A stretch of DNA of 64,000 bases from an uncultured Bacteroidales bacterium (GCA_902796835.1 CADBQP010000048.1:1-64000), one strand, 5' to 3'. Positions 43,001 to 50,879 are shown, counted from the stretch's first letter. A program made the numbers and translations. Notes: generated from the letters alone by a model not told the origin.

Positions 43001-43317
43001 GCGCGATAGAAAGCCTCGGCTTGCCAGGATTAGATGCCTCTTTGCTAACCATCGATACGGTGGAGCGATATCAAGGCAGTGAGCGCGATGTTATAATCTT
43101 TGGCACTACGGTGCGGCGGGGGGTGCAGCTTCGTTTCTTAACGGGACAGGTGTTTACCGACTCCGACGGGGCTCGCATTGACAGGCGTTTGAATGTGGCT
43201 CTTACGCGTGCCCGACGTCTTATGATTGTGGTGGGCAATGCCCGCTTGCTTTCAGCCGATTCCAACTACGCGAAACTGATTGATCACTGCCGAGTAAATG
43301 GTGATTATGCCGATTAA
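40018..43317 (+). CDS. Dna2-like nuclease-helicase (PD-(D/E)XK plus superfamily 1 helicase)
   Basis: The 1099-residue protein combines two enzyme modules in the order of Dna2. The N-terminal half contains a PD-(D/E)XK-type nuclease core: Asp340 in LQGRMDLLQD and Glu351-x-Lys353 in VLMEQKSGK, followed by the helix motif REKHYVQMLLYLAIL. The C-terminal half is an SF1B helicase: Walker A GPPGTGKT (686-693), VDEASQ, GDHKQLPAVV, RQWRMHP, VPYRNQI, the TIDTVERYQGSE motif and LNVALTRARR. I do not see the CxxC cysteine pair that ligates the Fe-S cluster of eukaryotic Dna2. Processing of DNA ends or flaps is the likely role. It is monocistronic. Confidence 0.88.
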   Translation: MKQYVAEVFREIYELQKSALTVRQRYRLLFRLFGEALNMMTTDVGLTFSGLFARMDYLCCQHGFDEHYRQLNAFRARARELDDYGDDRLQSLWLHDVRVFCDFLAACTHMQIPSQLEALLPAAYEQAPLRSEKGHLRVVVQGLDEQYIYARGTNGDDEMRIAYAEENFLGDWTYVASLVGEGSQMNLVNAFERDGIWHAELFILEPDFLIDVSSVAACFEAYATSELVYLINRFKPSETTQAILLGNFAGQMLDEEITCRSIETISYADSAKRFFERNALNLLSCTDLTSTFHKEARLQQRNLRMMVRTTFLQDRTIDPDHALLEPSFLCEALGLQGRMDLLQDNMRVLMEQKSGKRDEWRNAHREKHYVQMLLYLAILHYGLGIDNRQIACYLLYSRYADGLLREGPAPHLLFQAIEMRNRMVRREYDIATEGFPQLFCIQPEQLKTKDVSEKLWNVYIKPKLSALLEPMQQATSLEQAYFNRMLSFVQRERLLSKVGNSQKESSGFSAAWQSSLDEKEEAGSICHSLVIVEAEADIVKLKSERGTPLGEVLNFRKGDIVVLYEYVEGSVPDVRRGLVLRASISEMTTHELTLRLRAPQSNPYIFLPNDHKLWAVEHDLMEASSATIMRGMAAFLAMRNVERREILLAQRSPRIEADGVLKGDYGTANELVLRAKRARDFFLLLGPPGTGKTSLGMLSILRETLLEPQTSVLLTAYTNRAVEEMCSKLDECGIDFLRIGNEDACSVATHHHLLSRRVGMCKGLEDVAQLIATTRVFVGTTSSLSSALSLFDLKQFDLAIVDEASQILEPQLLGLLSAADGFGIKKFVFIGDHKQLPAVVQQTENESEVDIPLLRSIGLTNCRRSLFERLLGLLPEHSELVYLLDRQWRMHPDVASFPNVQFYGGKLRAGGAPHQMENLQRPHVRFVNVRPDANKWAVAEADRVLSDKVNPEEAQSIAREVASLWESERFRTTFDPERSLGIIVPYRNQIALVRRAIESLGLPGLDASLLTIDTVERYQGSERDVIIFGTTVRRGVQLRFLTGQVFTDSDGARIDRRLNVALTRARRLMIVVGNARLLSADSNYAKLIDHCRVNGDYAD

Positions 43318-43341
43318 TTTCTTTTGATGTGCCACTCAAAA

Positions 43342-43451
43342 GTGTTCTCACCACGGTGAGAAAGTTTTCTCACCCTGATGAAAAAGTTTTCTCACCCTGA
43401 TGAAAAAGTTTTCTCACCGTGGTGAAAAAGTTTTTCCACCACGGTGAGAAT
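43342..43451. repeat. Five tandem 22-bp palindromic units
   Basis: Five contiguous units of exactly 22 bp begin at 43342, 43364, 43386, 43408 and 43430. Units 2 and 3 are identical. Unit 1 contains the perfect palindrome TTCTCACCACGGTGAGAA; units 4 and 5 are near-palindromic. The array lies in the 272-nt gap between the convergent helicase and gdhA genes. There are no spacers, so it is not a CRISPR array. Confidence 0.9.
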
Positions 43452-43527
43452 ATATTGAAAGCAGTTTTCGTTTCGTTTATGTGGTTTTTGTGGCAGTATT
43501 AGTGCTGGATGGATGAAAGCAAAAGCA

Positions 43528-43554
43528 AGCGCGAAGCCGTTTTGGCTCCGCGCT
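43528..43554 (-). terminator. Terminator after gdhA
   Basis: AGCGCGAAGCC pairs with GGCTCCGCGCT (one mismatch) around a short loop, with a T-rich tail on the minus strand. It lies 36 nt after the gdhA stop. Confidence 0.65.
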
Positions 43555-43589
43555 TTAATTTGAATGTGTTTTCTGTTTTGACAGAAGGC

Positions 43590-44924
43590 TTAGATGATGC
43601 CTTGACCCATCATGGCATGTGCCACTTTCATGAAGCCGGCGATGTTGGCGCCCTTCACGTAGTTGATGTAGCCCTCTTCTTTACCATATTTTAGGCACTG
43701 AGAGTGTACATCGTGCATGATGCGGTGCAGACGCTGGTCAACTTCTTCGGCTGTCCATGAGATGTGCATGGCGTTTTGCGTCATTTCAAGTCCGCTCGTG
43801 GCAACGCCACCGCTATTGACGGCTTTGCCTGGAGCAAAGTTGGTTTTTGTTTCGATGAAGTAGTCCACAGCTTCGGCGGTGCAGCCCATGTTGCTCACTT
43901 CGGCTACGAGCAACACGTTGTTGGCCACGAGTTGTTGCGCGTCGGAGAGACCAAGTTCGTTTTGGGTGGCACATGGCAGGGCTATATCTACCTTTTGCTC
44001 CCAAGGCTTCTTGCCGGGGAAGAACGTGGCGCTGGGGTAGCGTTCGGCATAGGGCGCTACGACATCGTTGCCCGAGAGGCGAAGTTCGAGCATGTAGTCA
44101 ATCTTTTCTCCGCTAACGCCTTCGGGATCGTAAACATATCCGTCGGGACCGCTCAGCGTAACGACCTTTGCACCGAGCTCTGTGGCTTTTAGGGCAGCTC
44201 CCCATGCTACGTTTCCAAATCCGCTTATGGCAACTGTCTTGCCCTTAATGTCTTGTCCCAGTTCGGCAAGCATTTGCTCCACAAAGTAGAGTGCTCCAAA
44301 GCCTGTGGCTTCGGGGCGCAGGATGCTTCCGCCAAACTCCATGCCTTTGCCGGTAAGGGTTCCTGTGTGCTCACGGGCGAGTTTCTTGTACATACCAAAG
44401 AGATAGCCCACTTCGCGTCCGCCTACACCGATGTCGCCGGCGGGAACGTCCATGTCGGGGCCTATGTTACGCCAAAGCTCGAGCATAAAGGCTTGGCAGA
44501 AGCGCATGATTTCTGCATCGCTGCGGCCGCGTGGTGCAAAGTCGCTGCCACCTTTGGCACCGCCCATGGGTAGGGTCGTGAGCGCGTTTTTGAAAGTTTG
44601 CTCAAAGCCAAGGAATTTCAGAATGCTGAGGTTTACCGAAGGATGGAAGCGGAGGCCTCCTTTGTAGGGACCAATGGCATTGTTGAACTGTACGCGATAG
44701 CCGAGGTTCACTTGCACGTTGCCTTGGTCGTCGACCCAGGGCACACGGAATGTGAAGATGCGATCGGGCTCGACGAGACGCTCAATAAGCTTGGCTTTTT
44801 CGAATTCGGGGTGCTGGTTGTAAACGTCTTCAATGCTTTGTAGCACTTCGCGAACGGCTTGCAGGTATTCCTTTTCGCCGGGATGTTTGGCTTCGAGCGA
44901 AGCCAGAATGCTTTGTGTGTTCAT
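43590..44924 (-). CDS. gdhA: NADP-type glutamate dehydrogenase
   Basis: The 444-residue protein matches the hexameric bacterial GDH in length and motifs: NNAIGPYKGGLRFHPSV, PMGGAKGGSDF with the catalytic lysine, PAGDIGVGGREVGYLFGMY, and the cofactor fold VAISGFGNVAWGAA. It aminates 2-oxoglutarate to glutamate, the main ammonium entry route in this group. It stands alone, with a promoter box about 80 nt upstream and a terminator downstream. NADP use is inferred from the subfamily. Confidence 0.96.
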   Translation of the reverse strand: MNTQSILASLEAKHPGEKEYLQAVREVLQSIEDVYNQHPEFEKAKLIERLVEPDRIFTFRVPWVDDQGNVQVNLGYRVQFNNAIGPYKGGLRFHPSVNLSILKFLGFEQTFKNALTTLPMGGAKGGSDFAPRGRSDAEIMRFCQAFMLELWRNIGPDMDVPAGDIGVGGREVGYLFGMYKKLAREHTGTLTGKGMEFGGSILRPEATGFGALYFVEQMLAELGQDIKGKTVAISGFGNVAWGAALKATELGAKVVTLSGPDGYVYDPEGVSGEKIDYMLELRLSGNDVVAPYAERYPSATFFPGKKPWEQKVDIALPCATQNELGLSDAQQLVANNVLLVAEVSNMGCTAEAVDYFIETKTNFAPGKAVNSGGVATSGLEMTQNAMHISWTAEEVDQRLHRIMHDVHSQCLKYGKEEGYINYVKGANIAGFMKVAHAMMGQGII

Positions 44925-45009
44925 AATGTGTGTTTATGAGTTAAGGTATGTGTTTTGATGTCTGAGGATTTATTCTGAATATGGTTGGCCAGAAAAACCA
45001 TCACGCCCA

Positions 45010-45017
45010 CAAAAGTA
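45010..45017 (-). promoter_or_regulatory. -7 box of gdhA
   Basis: TACTTTTG on the minus strand, 85 nt before the gdhA start; the flanking GCATTACTTTTG is the same as in the tRNA-Val promoter. No TTTG partner is clear. Confidence 0.6.
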
Positions 45018-45104
45018 ATGCTTTTTTTGAATTGTGTGCGGATTTAGGTTGTTTTTTGTTGTTCAGCGTAGAGAAAATATAGATTATGGGAGAGTGCAGG
45101 CAAG

Positions 45105-46388
45105 TTATTCTTCCTCGGGCTTTTCTATCTTGATGATAGAGGCCACGAAGAAGGTGAGCGGACAGAGTGCTATGACGAGTATGAAATAGTTGAGGTAGTT
45201 GAGTTGCTCTTGCAGCCATCCGGCCACCATTCCGGGGAGCATCATGCCCAGTGCCATGAAGCCTGTGCAGAAGGCGTAATGAGCTGTTTTTGAGGCTCCT
45301 TGTGAGAAGAGAATCATGTAGAGCATGTAGGCTGTGAATCCGAAGCCGTATCCGAATTGTTCGAGGAACACAGCTGAGTTAATTGCGTAGAATCCCGTAG
45401 AAGTAGTGTATTCGGGCTGAAAATATGCGAGGGCGACATATACTACGTTGGGAATGGTGATTGCTACTACCATGGGCCATAGCCAGCGTTTGAGTCCGCC
45501 ATTGGCCACGGCTATCCCACCGATAATACCTCCCAGTGTGAGGCCCACCACTCCCACAGTGCCTTGAACGAGGCCAATGTCGGCCGTAGTTAGTCCGAGG
45601 CCGCCGGCAGAGATGGGGTCTATGAGAAAGAGTGGGCAAATCTTGACGAGCAGTGCTTCGGGCAACCGATAGACGAGCATGAAGATGATGGCAACAACGA
45701 TTTGAGGTTTACGCAAAAATGATACAAACGTTTCGCCGAAGCTTTGGAATATGTTGGAAGTCGAGGTGGTGCGCTCATTGTCGCTTTGGGGCCGCGGCAG
45801 CATGAGCCAATGGTAGAAAAATAATCCGAAGAATAGGATGGCCACAGCATAGAATGTGTAGCTCCATGCTTTTTCGGGGATGCGGAACATGGTTTCTAAA
45901 ACTCCGGCAACGGCTATCAGCCCTCCTTGTCCCACGATGGTTGCCACTCGGTAGAAGGTGCTGCGTATTCCTACAAAGAATGACTGATCTTCTTCGTCGA
46001 GTGCAAGCATGTAGAAGCCATCGGCAGCAATGTCGTGGGTGGCACTGCTGAATGCCATGAGCCAAAAGAAGGCGAGAGTCCATTGAATATAGTTGTTGGC
46101 AGGCAGCGAGAATGCTACACCAGCCATGGCGGCACCAATGATGACTTGCATGATTACAATCCACCACCGTTTAGACTTAAGAATATCGACGATGGGGCTC
46201 CATAGCGGCTTTATGACCCATGGGAGGTAGAGCCAGGATGTATAGAGTGTGATGTCCGTGTTGCTGAGCCCCAGGCGTTTATACATGATGACGGCCACCG
46301 TCATGACAACTACATAAGGGATGCCTTCGGCAAAGTAGAGTGTTGGAATCCATGACCATGGATTTGGATTTTTTACGGAAAAATTCAT
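45105..46388 (-). CDS. MFS permease, AmpG/PAT-like
   Basis: The 427-residue protein has 12 predicted transmembrane helices. Its N-terminal pattern (PTLYFAEGIPYVVVMTVAVIMYKRLGLSN, then LYLPWVIKPLWSPIVD) is that of the AmpG/PAT branch of the major facilitator superfamily. AmpG imports GlcNAc-anhydroMurNAc muropeptides for wall recycling; whether this paralogue does so is not certain. It begins 28 nt after the GT2-DUF4922-SpoIID gene, with the AT-rich motif ACACAATATTAATATTATA in between. A SpoIID partner, which remodels peptidoglycan, makes a muropeptide link attractive. Confidence 0.82.
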   Translation of the reverse strand: MNFSVKNPNPWSWIPTLYFAEGIPYVVVMTVAVIMYKRLGLSNTDITLYTSWLYLPWVIKPLWSPIVDILKSKRWWIVIMQVIIGAAMAGVAFSLPANNYIQWTLAFFWLMAFSSATHDIAADGFYMLALDEEDQSFFVGIRSTFYRVATIVGQGGLIAVAGVLETMFRIPEKAWSYTFYAVAILFFGLFFYHWLMLPRPQSDNERTTSTSNIFQSFGETFVSFLRKPQIVVAIIFMLVYRLPEALLVKICPLFLIDPISAGGLGLTTADIGLVQGTVGVVGLTLGGIIGGIAVANGGLKRWLWPMVVAITIPNVVYVALAYFQPEYTTSTGFYAINSAVFLEQFGYGFGFTAYMLYMILFSQGASKTAHYAFCTGFMALGMMLPGMVAGWLQEQLNYLNYFILVIALCPLTFFVASIIKIEKPEEE

Positions 46389-46416
46389 GTGGTGTTACTA
46401 TAATATTAATATTGTG

Positions 46417-49400
46417 TCAATACAGTTTGCTGATTTCGGCTTCTTTGTAGTAGTGGAGGAGGATTTGTTCAAAGTCATAGCCTTTGTGGCTCATCACGGC
46501 GGCTCCTATTTGGCAGAGACCTACGCCATGGCCCCATCCTGCTCCATAAAGGGTGAAGCTTTGTGGAACTCCGTGCCGAATCTCTCCCTTTTCTACTACG
46601 AAGGCTGAGCTGAGAAGGTGGCTTTCCGAAAGAGAACGGCGGATTTCGAGTTCTTTACCGATGGTGAGTGAGCTTTTTGTTCCTACTATTTGGAGTTTTA
46701 TTATTCTTCCGCTTGGGCCACGTTCGATGGGCTTAAGGTCTACAATTTCTCCGAAGTCGTCGTCGGGGCGCTTTGTGCGGATGATGTTAGCGAGCTCTGC
46801 TTGGGTATAGAATTGCTTCCATCGATAGAAATCGTGAGTCTCAAGGTCATATTCGTTGAGCACTTCGCTAAGAAGCTTATGGTCGTTGGTGTGGCAGAAG
46901 GTGTCGGGCGCTGATTTTATCCAGCGCTCGGCTTCAGCTTCGTTTGTGAGGTCGGGTAGAGGTTGGTCATTGTCGGCGTCGAGAACGGGCCGCAGGTAGT
47001 CTTCATCGTGATTGTCCCAGCACGATGAGAATCGTTCGCTCACTCCGCCGCAACACTTTGAGAATCGTGTGTCGCAGATTTCTCCGCTTGAGAGTGAGGT
47101 GAGCACTTTGCCACTTGTGGCGCGTATGGCTTCTTTGACCAGAGACGTTTCGTTGGCGGCTATGCCTTGATAGCGCTGGCAGTGGTCGTCGGCGCATACG
47201 TCGAAAAGAGTGTGGTCTTCGCGGTCGTACCAGCGAATGTATTCATCTTCTTTTCTGATGAAAGTGAAAAATCCTGTGGGATTGTCGGTTTGACGTCGCT
47301 GCATTTGGCTTATTACCCAGCTTCGGCTTATCACGGCATGTGCCTTGAGCAGTTCGAGCGACGAGGTGGCGCTCATTTCGCTGCTAATGACGCTGGTGAG
47401 ATATTCTTCGATTGGTATGCGATTGATGATGATGAGTTTTTCTTCGTCGACTACGAGGCTCAGGCTTCCGGCAAAGGTTTGTTGTTGGAGACGTTCCCAA
47501 TGGAAGTTCTTTCCTATCTTTACATTGCTCAATGTGAAGGTAGCGGGTTCATGTTGTGGATGGAAGTTGAGTTCGCTATATACGTTTCCGTTCCACAGGA
47601 TGCCTCCGTCGTGATATTCTGCCTTTTGCCGGCCTGAGGCGTTGATGCCTTTGGCCATGTATTCCCCGTTAAGAGTGAATTCGATATGCTCTGCGCTCAT
47701 GATGCCCACACTGACAATGGGTTCTTCGTCGGGGCTTATGAATGTGTCTTCCTTCTCGGTTGCTTTTCTTGTTTTTGCAGGGCGCAGTTTCTTGGCTATT
47801 TGTTGCACTTGCTGTTCGGTCATGGCAACTTCTTTCAAAATGGCTACGGCTTTCTGTGGGGTAATATTTTCAAAGTCTTCTTGTCGTGGGGTAATGATGA
47901 GTCCACCCATGTCGAGTGCTCCGGGGCTTACGAGCATTTGGCTGGGTCCTTTTGCAAAATAGCAATCGGGGCGGTGTTTCTGCCGCGGAAAAACTATGGT
48001 GACTATGTGTTCGTCGCTGGGCAGGGTGGCCTTTTGTCTCCAAGTGAGTATGTTGACATCGGGTTCGCCTATATGTTCGTCTATGGGTAGCAGTTGTAGC
48101 AGTCGGTCGAGCAAGATGGTATCGTTTGTGGGCCATGGCGTGAGCACTACGAAGGCGGGACAAGCATAGTGTTTGAGCAGATAGATGCCTGTTTGTGGCC
48201 AGTCGTAGCCTGCGTCTTCCAGTTCTGCTCTTTGACTGTCGGTATATGGATAAATAAGTTCGAGTTGCTGCTCATAGAATTTCCAGTCGCGCTCAATTGG
48301 CACAATTCCTCGTGCTCCGGCCTGCAGGTGTGCATGGTCGGGTGCTGAAGCTCCGCAGTTTGCTCCGTTATAGAAGGCCATGTATTGGGTCATGGCGTTT
48401 GCAAAGTGGAGCATGCCGTGTTTGAGCACGTTGAGCCTTTGCGGCAAGTGCCTTCGGGTGGGTATGGTAAAGTGGTTTGGCAGTATGGGGTAGGGATTGA
48501 CGAGCAGTTGCAGATTACCTCCAAAGCAGATTTCGCTCTGTCGGGCGGGCCTGTTGTGGCTGCAGAGAAAGCATGGGCGTTTTTTTACGGCTCTTGGCGC
48601 TACCTTGGCTGTGGTGGATCCTATGCGTGACGGATTGTATTGGGCTGCCAGGTTGTAGTCGGGAGTTGATAACTCTTTGGTGTTCACTTGCTGGAGCTGA
48701 CTGAAGCGGTGTTCCACTTCTTCCCATCGTGCTAATTGCCTTGTAAAGAAGTTTTCGGTGTCGGATGGCGTGAGTGTGGCATTCCAGCGTCCAATCATTT
48801 GCTTGCGTGCCTTGAGCTCTATTGTTCTAAGGCTGTCCTTATAGAGGTTGTTGAGGTTTTGTTTTTCTATGCTCAGTGCAGCGTCGCTGTTTCCCTCCCA
48901 TCTTCGGCACAGGTATAGTTCGTCGTAGATACGTGCGATGGGGTATTTTCTCGAGAGTGTGATTCCCACAGCGTAGTCTTCGCCGTATGATGTGTTGGGG
49001 AACCCGATGCGCCGTATGAGGTCGGTCCGAAAAGCTCGTGGTGCGCCAAGTCCGTTGATGCGCAGGGCGTTGTTGCGACCGTTGGTGGGTGTCCATTCCT
49101 TGTGGTCGATGAGCCCGGGTGGCAGTGTCTCGAGTTTAAGGTTGACCATGCGGTACGATCCGATAACCATGGCGGCTTTGCTGCGTCGGAATGTCTCTAC
49201 TATTTGCGCCACGGTGTGTGGGGTGCTATAGAGGTCGTCGGAGTCGAGCTGTATGGCGTAGCGTCCACAGCTTTGGTGGCGCAGGGCATAGTCCCAGCAT
49301 CCGCCTATGCCGAGGTCGTGGCGTTCGGGGATGAGGTGTATGAGCCGACCGTCATGGCGAGCAATTTCGGAAAGAATTGCAGTGGTGTTGTCGGTGCTGT

Positions 49401-50130
49401 GGTTGTCCACCACAATGACATTCATCGTAAAGTCCGTTTTTTGTTCAAGGGCGCTCTTCACTGCGTCTGCAATGGTGCGCTCTCGGTTCCTGACTGGAAT
49501 GATGATACTTGCCTCTGTGTCGAAAGTGGTTGTTTCGTGGGGCAACTCGTCCATTTCCTCGGGGGCCAGCCATGCGTTGATGAGTTTCAGGTGTTGAGTG
49601 CAAATCCGCTCCATCTCGATTTGCACGCTCCGTTGTGCCGGATTCACATAGTCGAATTGTTTTTCGCCGCTCTTTCTCAGGTCGCTTTCTTCTTCAGTGT
49701 ATAGATATTCTTTTAGATGGAAGATTTCGCCTTGTCGGCTCAAAAAGAGCCTCAAGGCATAGAGTGCTCCATATCGAAGGCGCTTCGATTCGGCTGTGGC
49801 CACAAATTCTTTTATCTTCTTTGTGCTCACCATCCATAAGCCTCCAAAGTCGAAATCGTCGCGAAGACTGCCCTCTTGGTAGTCTATTTTGGGAGCGTTC
49901 TGCAGCTGACCATTGATCGTTTGATAGTGGTCGGCATATATCATGAGCGCGCCCGTTTGTTCGGCAACCTCGCAGAGGCGTTCCATGCAGCGATATCCGG
50001 CCGTGAATTGGCGGTGGCGGGTAAAAAGAGCGGCATATTTTGTTTTACAGTCTTTGGCAATGTGGTTCAAATGCCCCGAACGCCCTATTTCAGGGTTGGC
50101 AGGATAGAAAGTAAAAAGTTTTTGGCTCAT
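46417..50130 (-). CDS. Three-domain fusion: GT2 glycosyltransferase - DUF4922 (GalT/HIT-like) - SpoIID/LytB
   Basis: The 1237-residue protein has three recognisable parts. Residues of about 206-415 are a GT2 domain (ASIIIPVRNRERTI, VIVVDNHSTDN, metal motif DSDD at 296-299, YGEDY). Residues of about 490-790 are DUF4922, related to galactose-1-phosphate uridylyltransferase / HIT enzymes, with CFLC (520-523) and the DHAHLQ active-site-like motif (598-603). Residues of about 800-1237 are SpoIID/LytB: IEEYLTSVISSEM with Glu918 as the expected catalytic acid, CDTRFSKCCGG, and GWGHGVGLCQIGAAVM. SpoIID cleaves denuded glycan strands in sporulating bacteria; this organism should not sporulate. There is no signal peptide at the chosen ATG 50130, so how SpoIID would reach the wall is unclear. 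Confidence 0.87.
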   Translation of the reverse strand: MSQKLFTFYPANPEIGRSGHLNHIAKDCKTKYAALFTRHRQFTAGYRCMERLCEVAEQTGALMIYADHYQTINGQLQNAPKIDYQEGSLRDDFDFGGLWMVSTKKIKEFVATAESKRLRYGALYALRLFLSRQGEIFHLKEYLYTEEESDLRKSGEKQFDYVNPAQRSVQIEMERICTQHLKLINAWLAPEEMDELPHETTTFDTEASIIIPVRNRERTIADAVKSALEQKTDFTMNVIVVDNHSTDNTTAILSEIARHDGRLIHLIPERHDLGIGGCWDYALRHQSCGRYAIQLDSDDLYSTPHTVAQIVETFRRSKAAMVIGSYRMVNLKLETLPPGLIDHKEWTPTNGRNNALRINGLGAPRAFRTDLIRRIGFPNTSYGEDYAVGITLSRKYPIARIYDELYLCRRWEGNSDAALSIEKQNLNNLYKDSLRTIELKARKQMIGRWNATLTPSDTENFFTRQLARWEEVEHRFSQLQQVNTKELSTPDYNLAAQYNPSRIGSTTAKVAPRAVKKRPCFLCSHNRPARQSEICFGGNLQLLVNPYPILPNHFTIPTRRHLPQRLNVLKHGMLHFANAMTQYMAFYNGANCGASAPDHAHLQAGARGIVPIERDWKFYEQQLELIYPYTDSQRAELEDAGYDWPQTGIYLLKHYACPAFVVLTPWPTNDTILLDRLLQLLPIDEHIGEPDVNILTWRQKATLPSDEHIVTIVFPRQKHRPDCYFAKGPSQMLVSPGALDMGGLIITPRQEDFENITPQKAVAILKEVAMTEQQVQQIAKKLRPAKTRKATEKEDTFISPDEEPIVSVGIMSAEHIEFTLNGEYMAKGINASGRQKAEYHDGGILWNGNVYSELNFHPQHEPATFTLSNVKIGKNFHWERLQQQTFAGSLSLVVDEEKLIIINRIPIEEYLTSVISSEMSATSSLELLKAHAVISRSWVISQMQRRQTDNPTGFFTFIRKEDEYIRWYDREDHTLFDVCADDHCQRYQGIAANETSLVKEAIRATSGKVLTSLSSGEICDTRFSKCCGGVSERFSSCWDNHDEDYLRPVLDADNDQPLPDLTNEAEAERWIKSAPDTFCHTNDHKLLSEVLNEYDLETHDFYRWKQFYTQAELANIIRTKRPDDDFGEIVDLKPIERGPSGRIIKLQIVGTKSSLTIGKELEIRRSLSESHLLSSAFVVEKGEIRHGVPQSFTLYGAGWGHGVGLCQIGAAVMSHKGYDFEQILLHYYKEAEISKLY

Positions 50131-50324
50131 AGATGAAGAGGAGAGGAAAAATGTGTGGATTTTTTCATGTTTGCCGCGCCTGGAGTTCGTGTTTCTTGTG
50201 CGTTTTCTGAGGAGCGACAACCATAAATTTCCGCGAAAATAAGTTATTTTTTACACTCAGCATAGCAAAACACTGAGATAAATGTGGAAATTTGAAAAAA
50301 AAAGTACGATTTTTTCATTTTATT

Positions 50325-50354
50325 TTTGGAAAAAAAAGTTTGTTTCTACTTTTG
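50325..50354 (+). promoter_or_regulatory. Orphan promoter of a candidate small RNA
   Basis: TTTG (50325-50328), 18 nt, then TACTTTTG (50347-50354). No supported gene follows; the next signal is a terminator 40 nt downstream. Confidence 0.55.
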
Positions 50355-50360
50355 CATCGT

Positions 50361-50427
50361 TTTCATGGTATTTAGATTTAAGGTTAGTAAAAAGATTGGT
50401 TGTCGTGAGACAATCAATTTTTTTTTG
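50361..50427 (+). ncRNA. Candidate small RNA of about 65 nt
   Basis: The predicted transcript starts about 7 nt after the TACTTTTG box and ends at a textbook terminator: a 10-bp stem (ATTGGTTGTC with GACAATCAAT, one G-T pair) closed by the GNRA tetraloop GTGA and followed by nine T (50395-50427). It lies in the 819-nt region 50131-50949 that has no intact gene. It might instead be the promoter and start of a decayed gene. Confidence 0.4.
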
Positions 50428-50450
50428 TATCTACACTTTCCTAAAAAAGA

Positions 50451-50482
50451 GTCGGCTCAACGCAATGTGCAACTGAGCCAAC
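50451..50482. repeat. GAGCCA-type hairpin (copy G)
   Basis: GTCGGCTCA (50451-50459) pairs with TGAGCCAAC (50474-50482) with one mismatch. It shares the TGAGCCAAC arm of the dispersed element but not the N7-ARAYTAT part. Confidence 0.5.
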
Positions 50483-50581
50483 CCTCTTTTCTGTCGCGTC
50501 AGTGTGTTTTCTCGAGAGCTATGTGGCATTAGTCTTCCACACCTATAAAATATTTAAATCTTCTTTGCCGTGAGCCTTCGG

Positions 50582-50879
50582 TCATTCTTCTATTCCTTCC
50601 ACGATGCGAATGGTTGTGGTAAGAGGTCCACAAAGTTGGCCGTCCCCACTTGTATGCTTATGGCGCCTGCCACGATAAACTCTATAGCATTGCGTGCTGT
50701 AGCAATGCCGCCCAGTCCGATGACGGAGATGCCAGCGGCCTCCATCATGGATCGTGGTCCGCAGGTGCAAATCTTGTTGAAATCATTCAGTAGGCCATGA
50801 TTGGGCGCCGTAGTAGCACATGCTTTAGCGTAAGGCGCTCTGCGCCCAAAACAAGAAGGTCTGAAACAAAATTTCTCAT
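50582..50879 (-). pseudogene. Decayed pyrK-pyrD remnant
   Basis: On the minus strand an ATG at 50879 opens a frame reading [20 protein letters not shown], then VLLRRPIM and a stop; this resembles the PyrK N-terminus, with the RRP flavin-binding motif brought close by a deletion. A second frame continues with [14 protein letters not shown], like the PyrK nucleotide-site CGP motif. It runs directly into [18 protein letters not shown] and [16 protein letters not shown], the C-terminal end of dihydroorotate dehydrogenase B (PyrD). One missing base after FVD shifts the frame; restoring it gives [14 protein letters not shown] and a stop at 50582. So two adjacent genes have collapsed into about 300 nt with deletions and frameshifts. 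Confidence 0.8.

Noticed and set aside
43342..43451. CRISPR array
   Set aside because: The units are contiguous with no spacers, and there are no cas genes in the window.
46393..46417. Insertion-sequence terminal repeats suggested by the AT-rich palindromes at operon junctions
   Set aside because: There is no transposase, no target duplication seen and no paired ends; kept only as a recurring motif.
50366..50532. Gene beginning MVFRFKVS after the orphan promoter, resembling the start of pRiA4b ORF-3-type proteins
   Set aside because: The similarity covers only about eight residues and a terminator lies inside the frame; at most a remnant.
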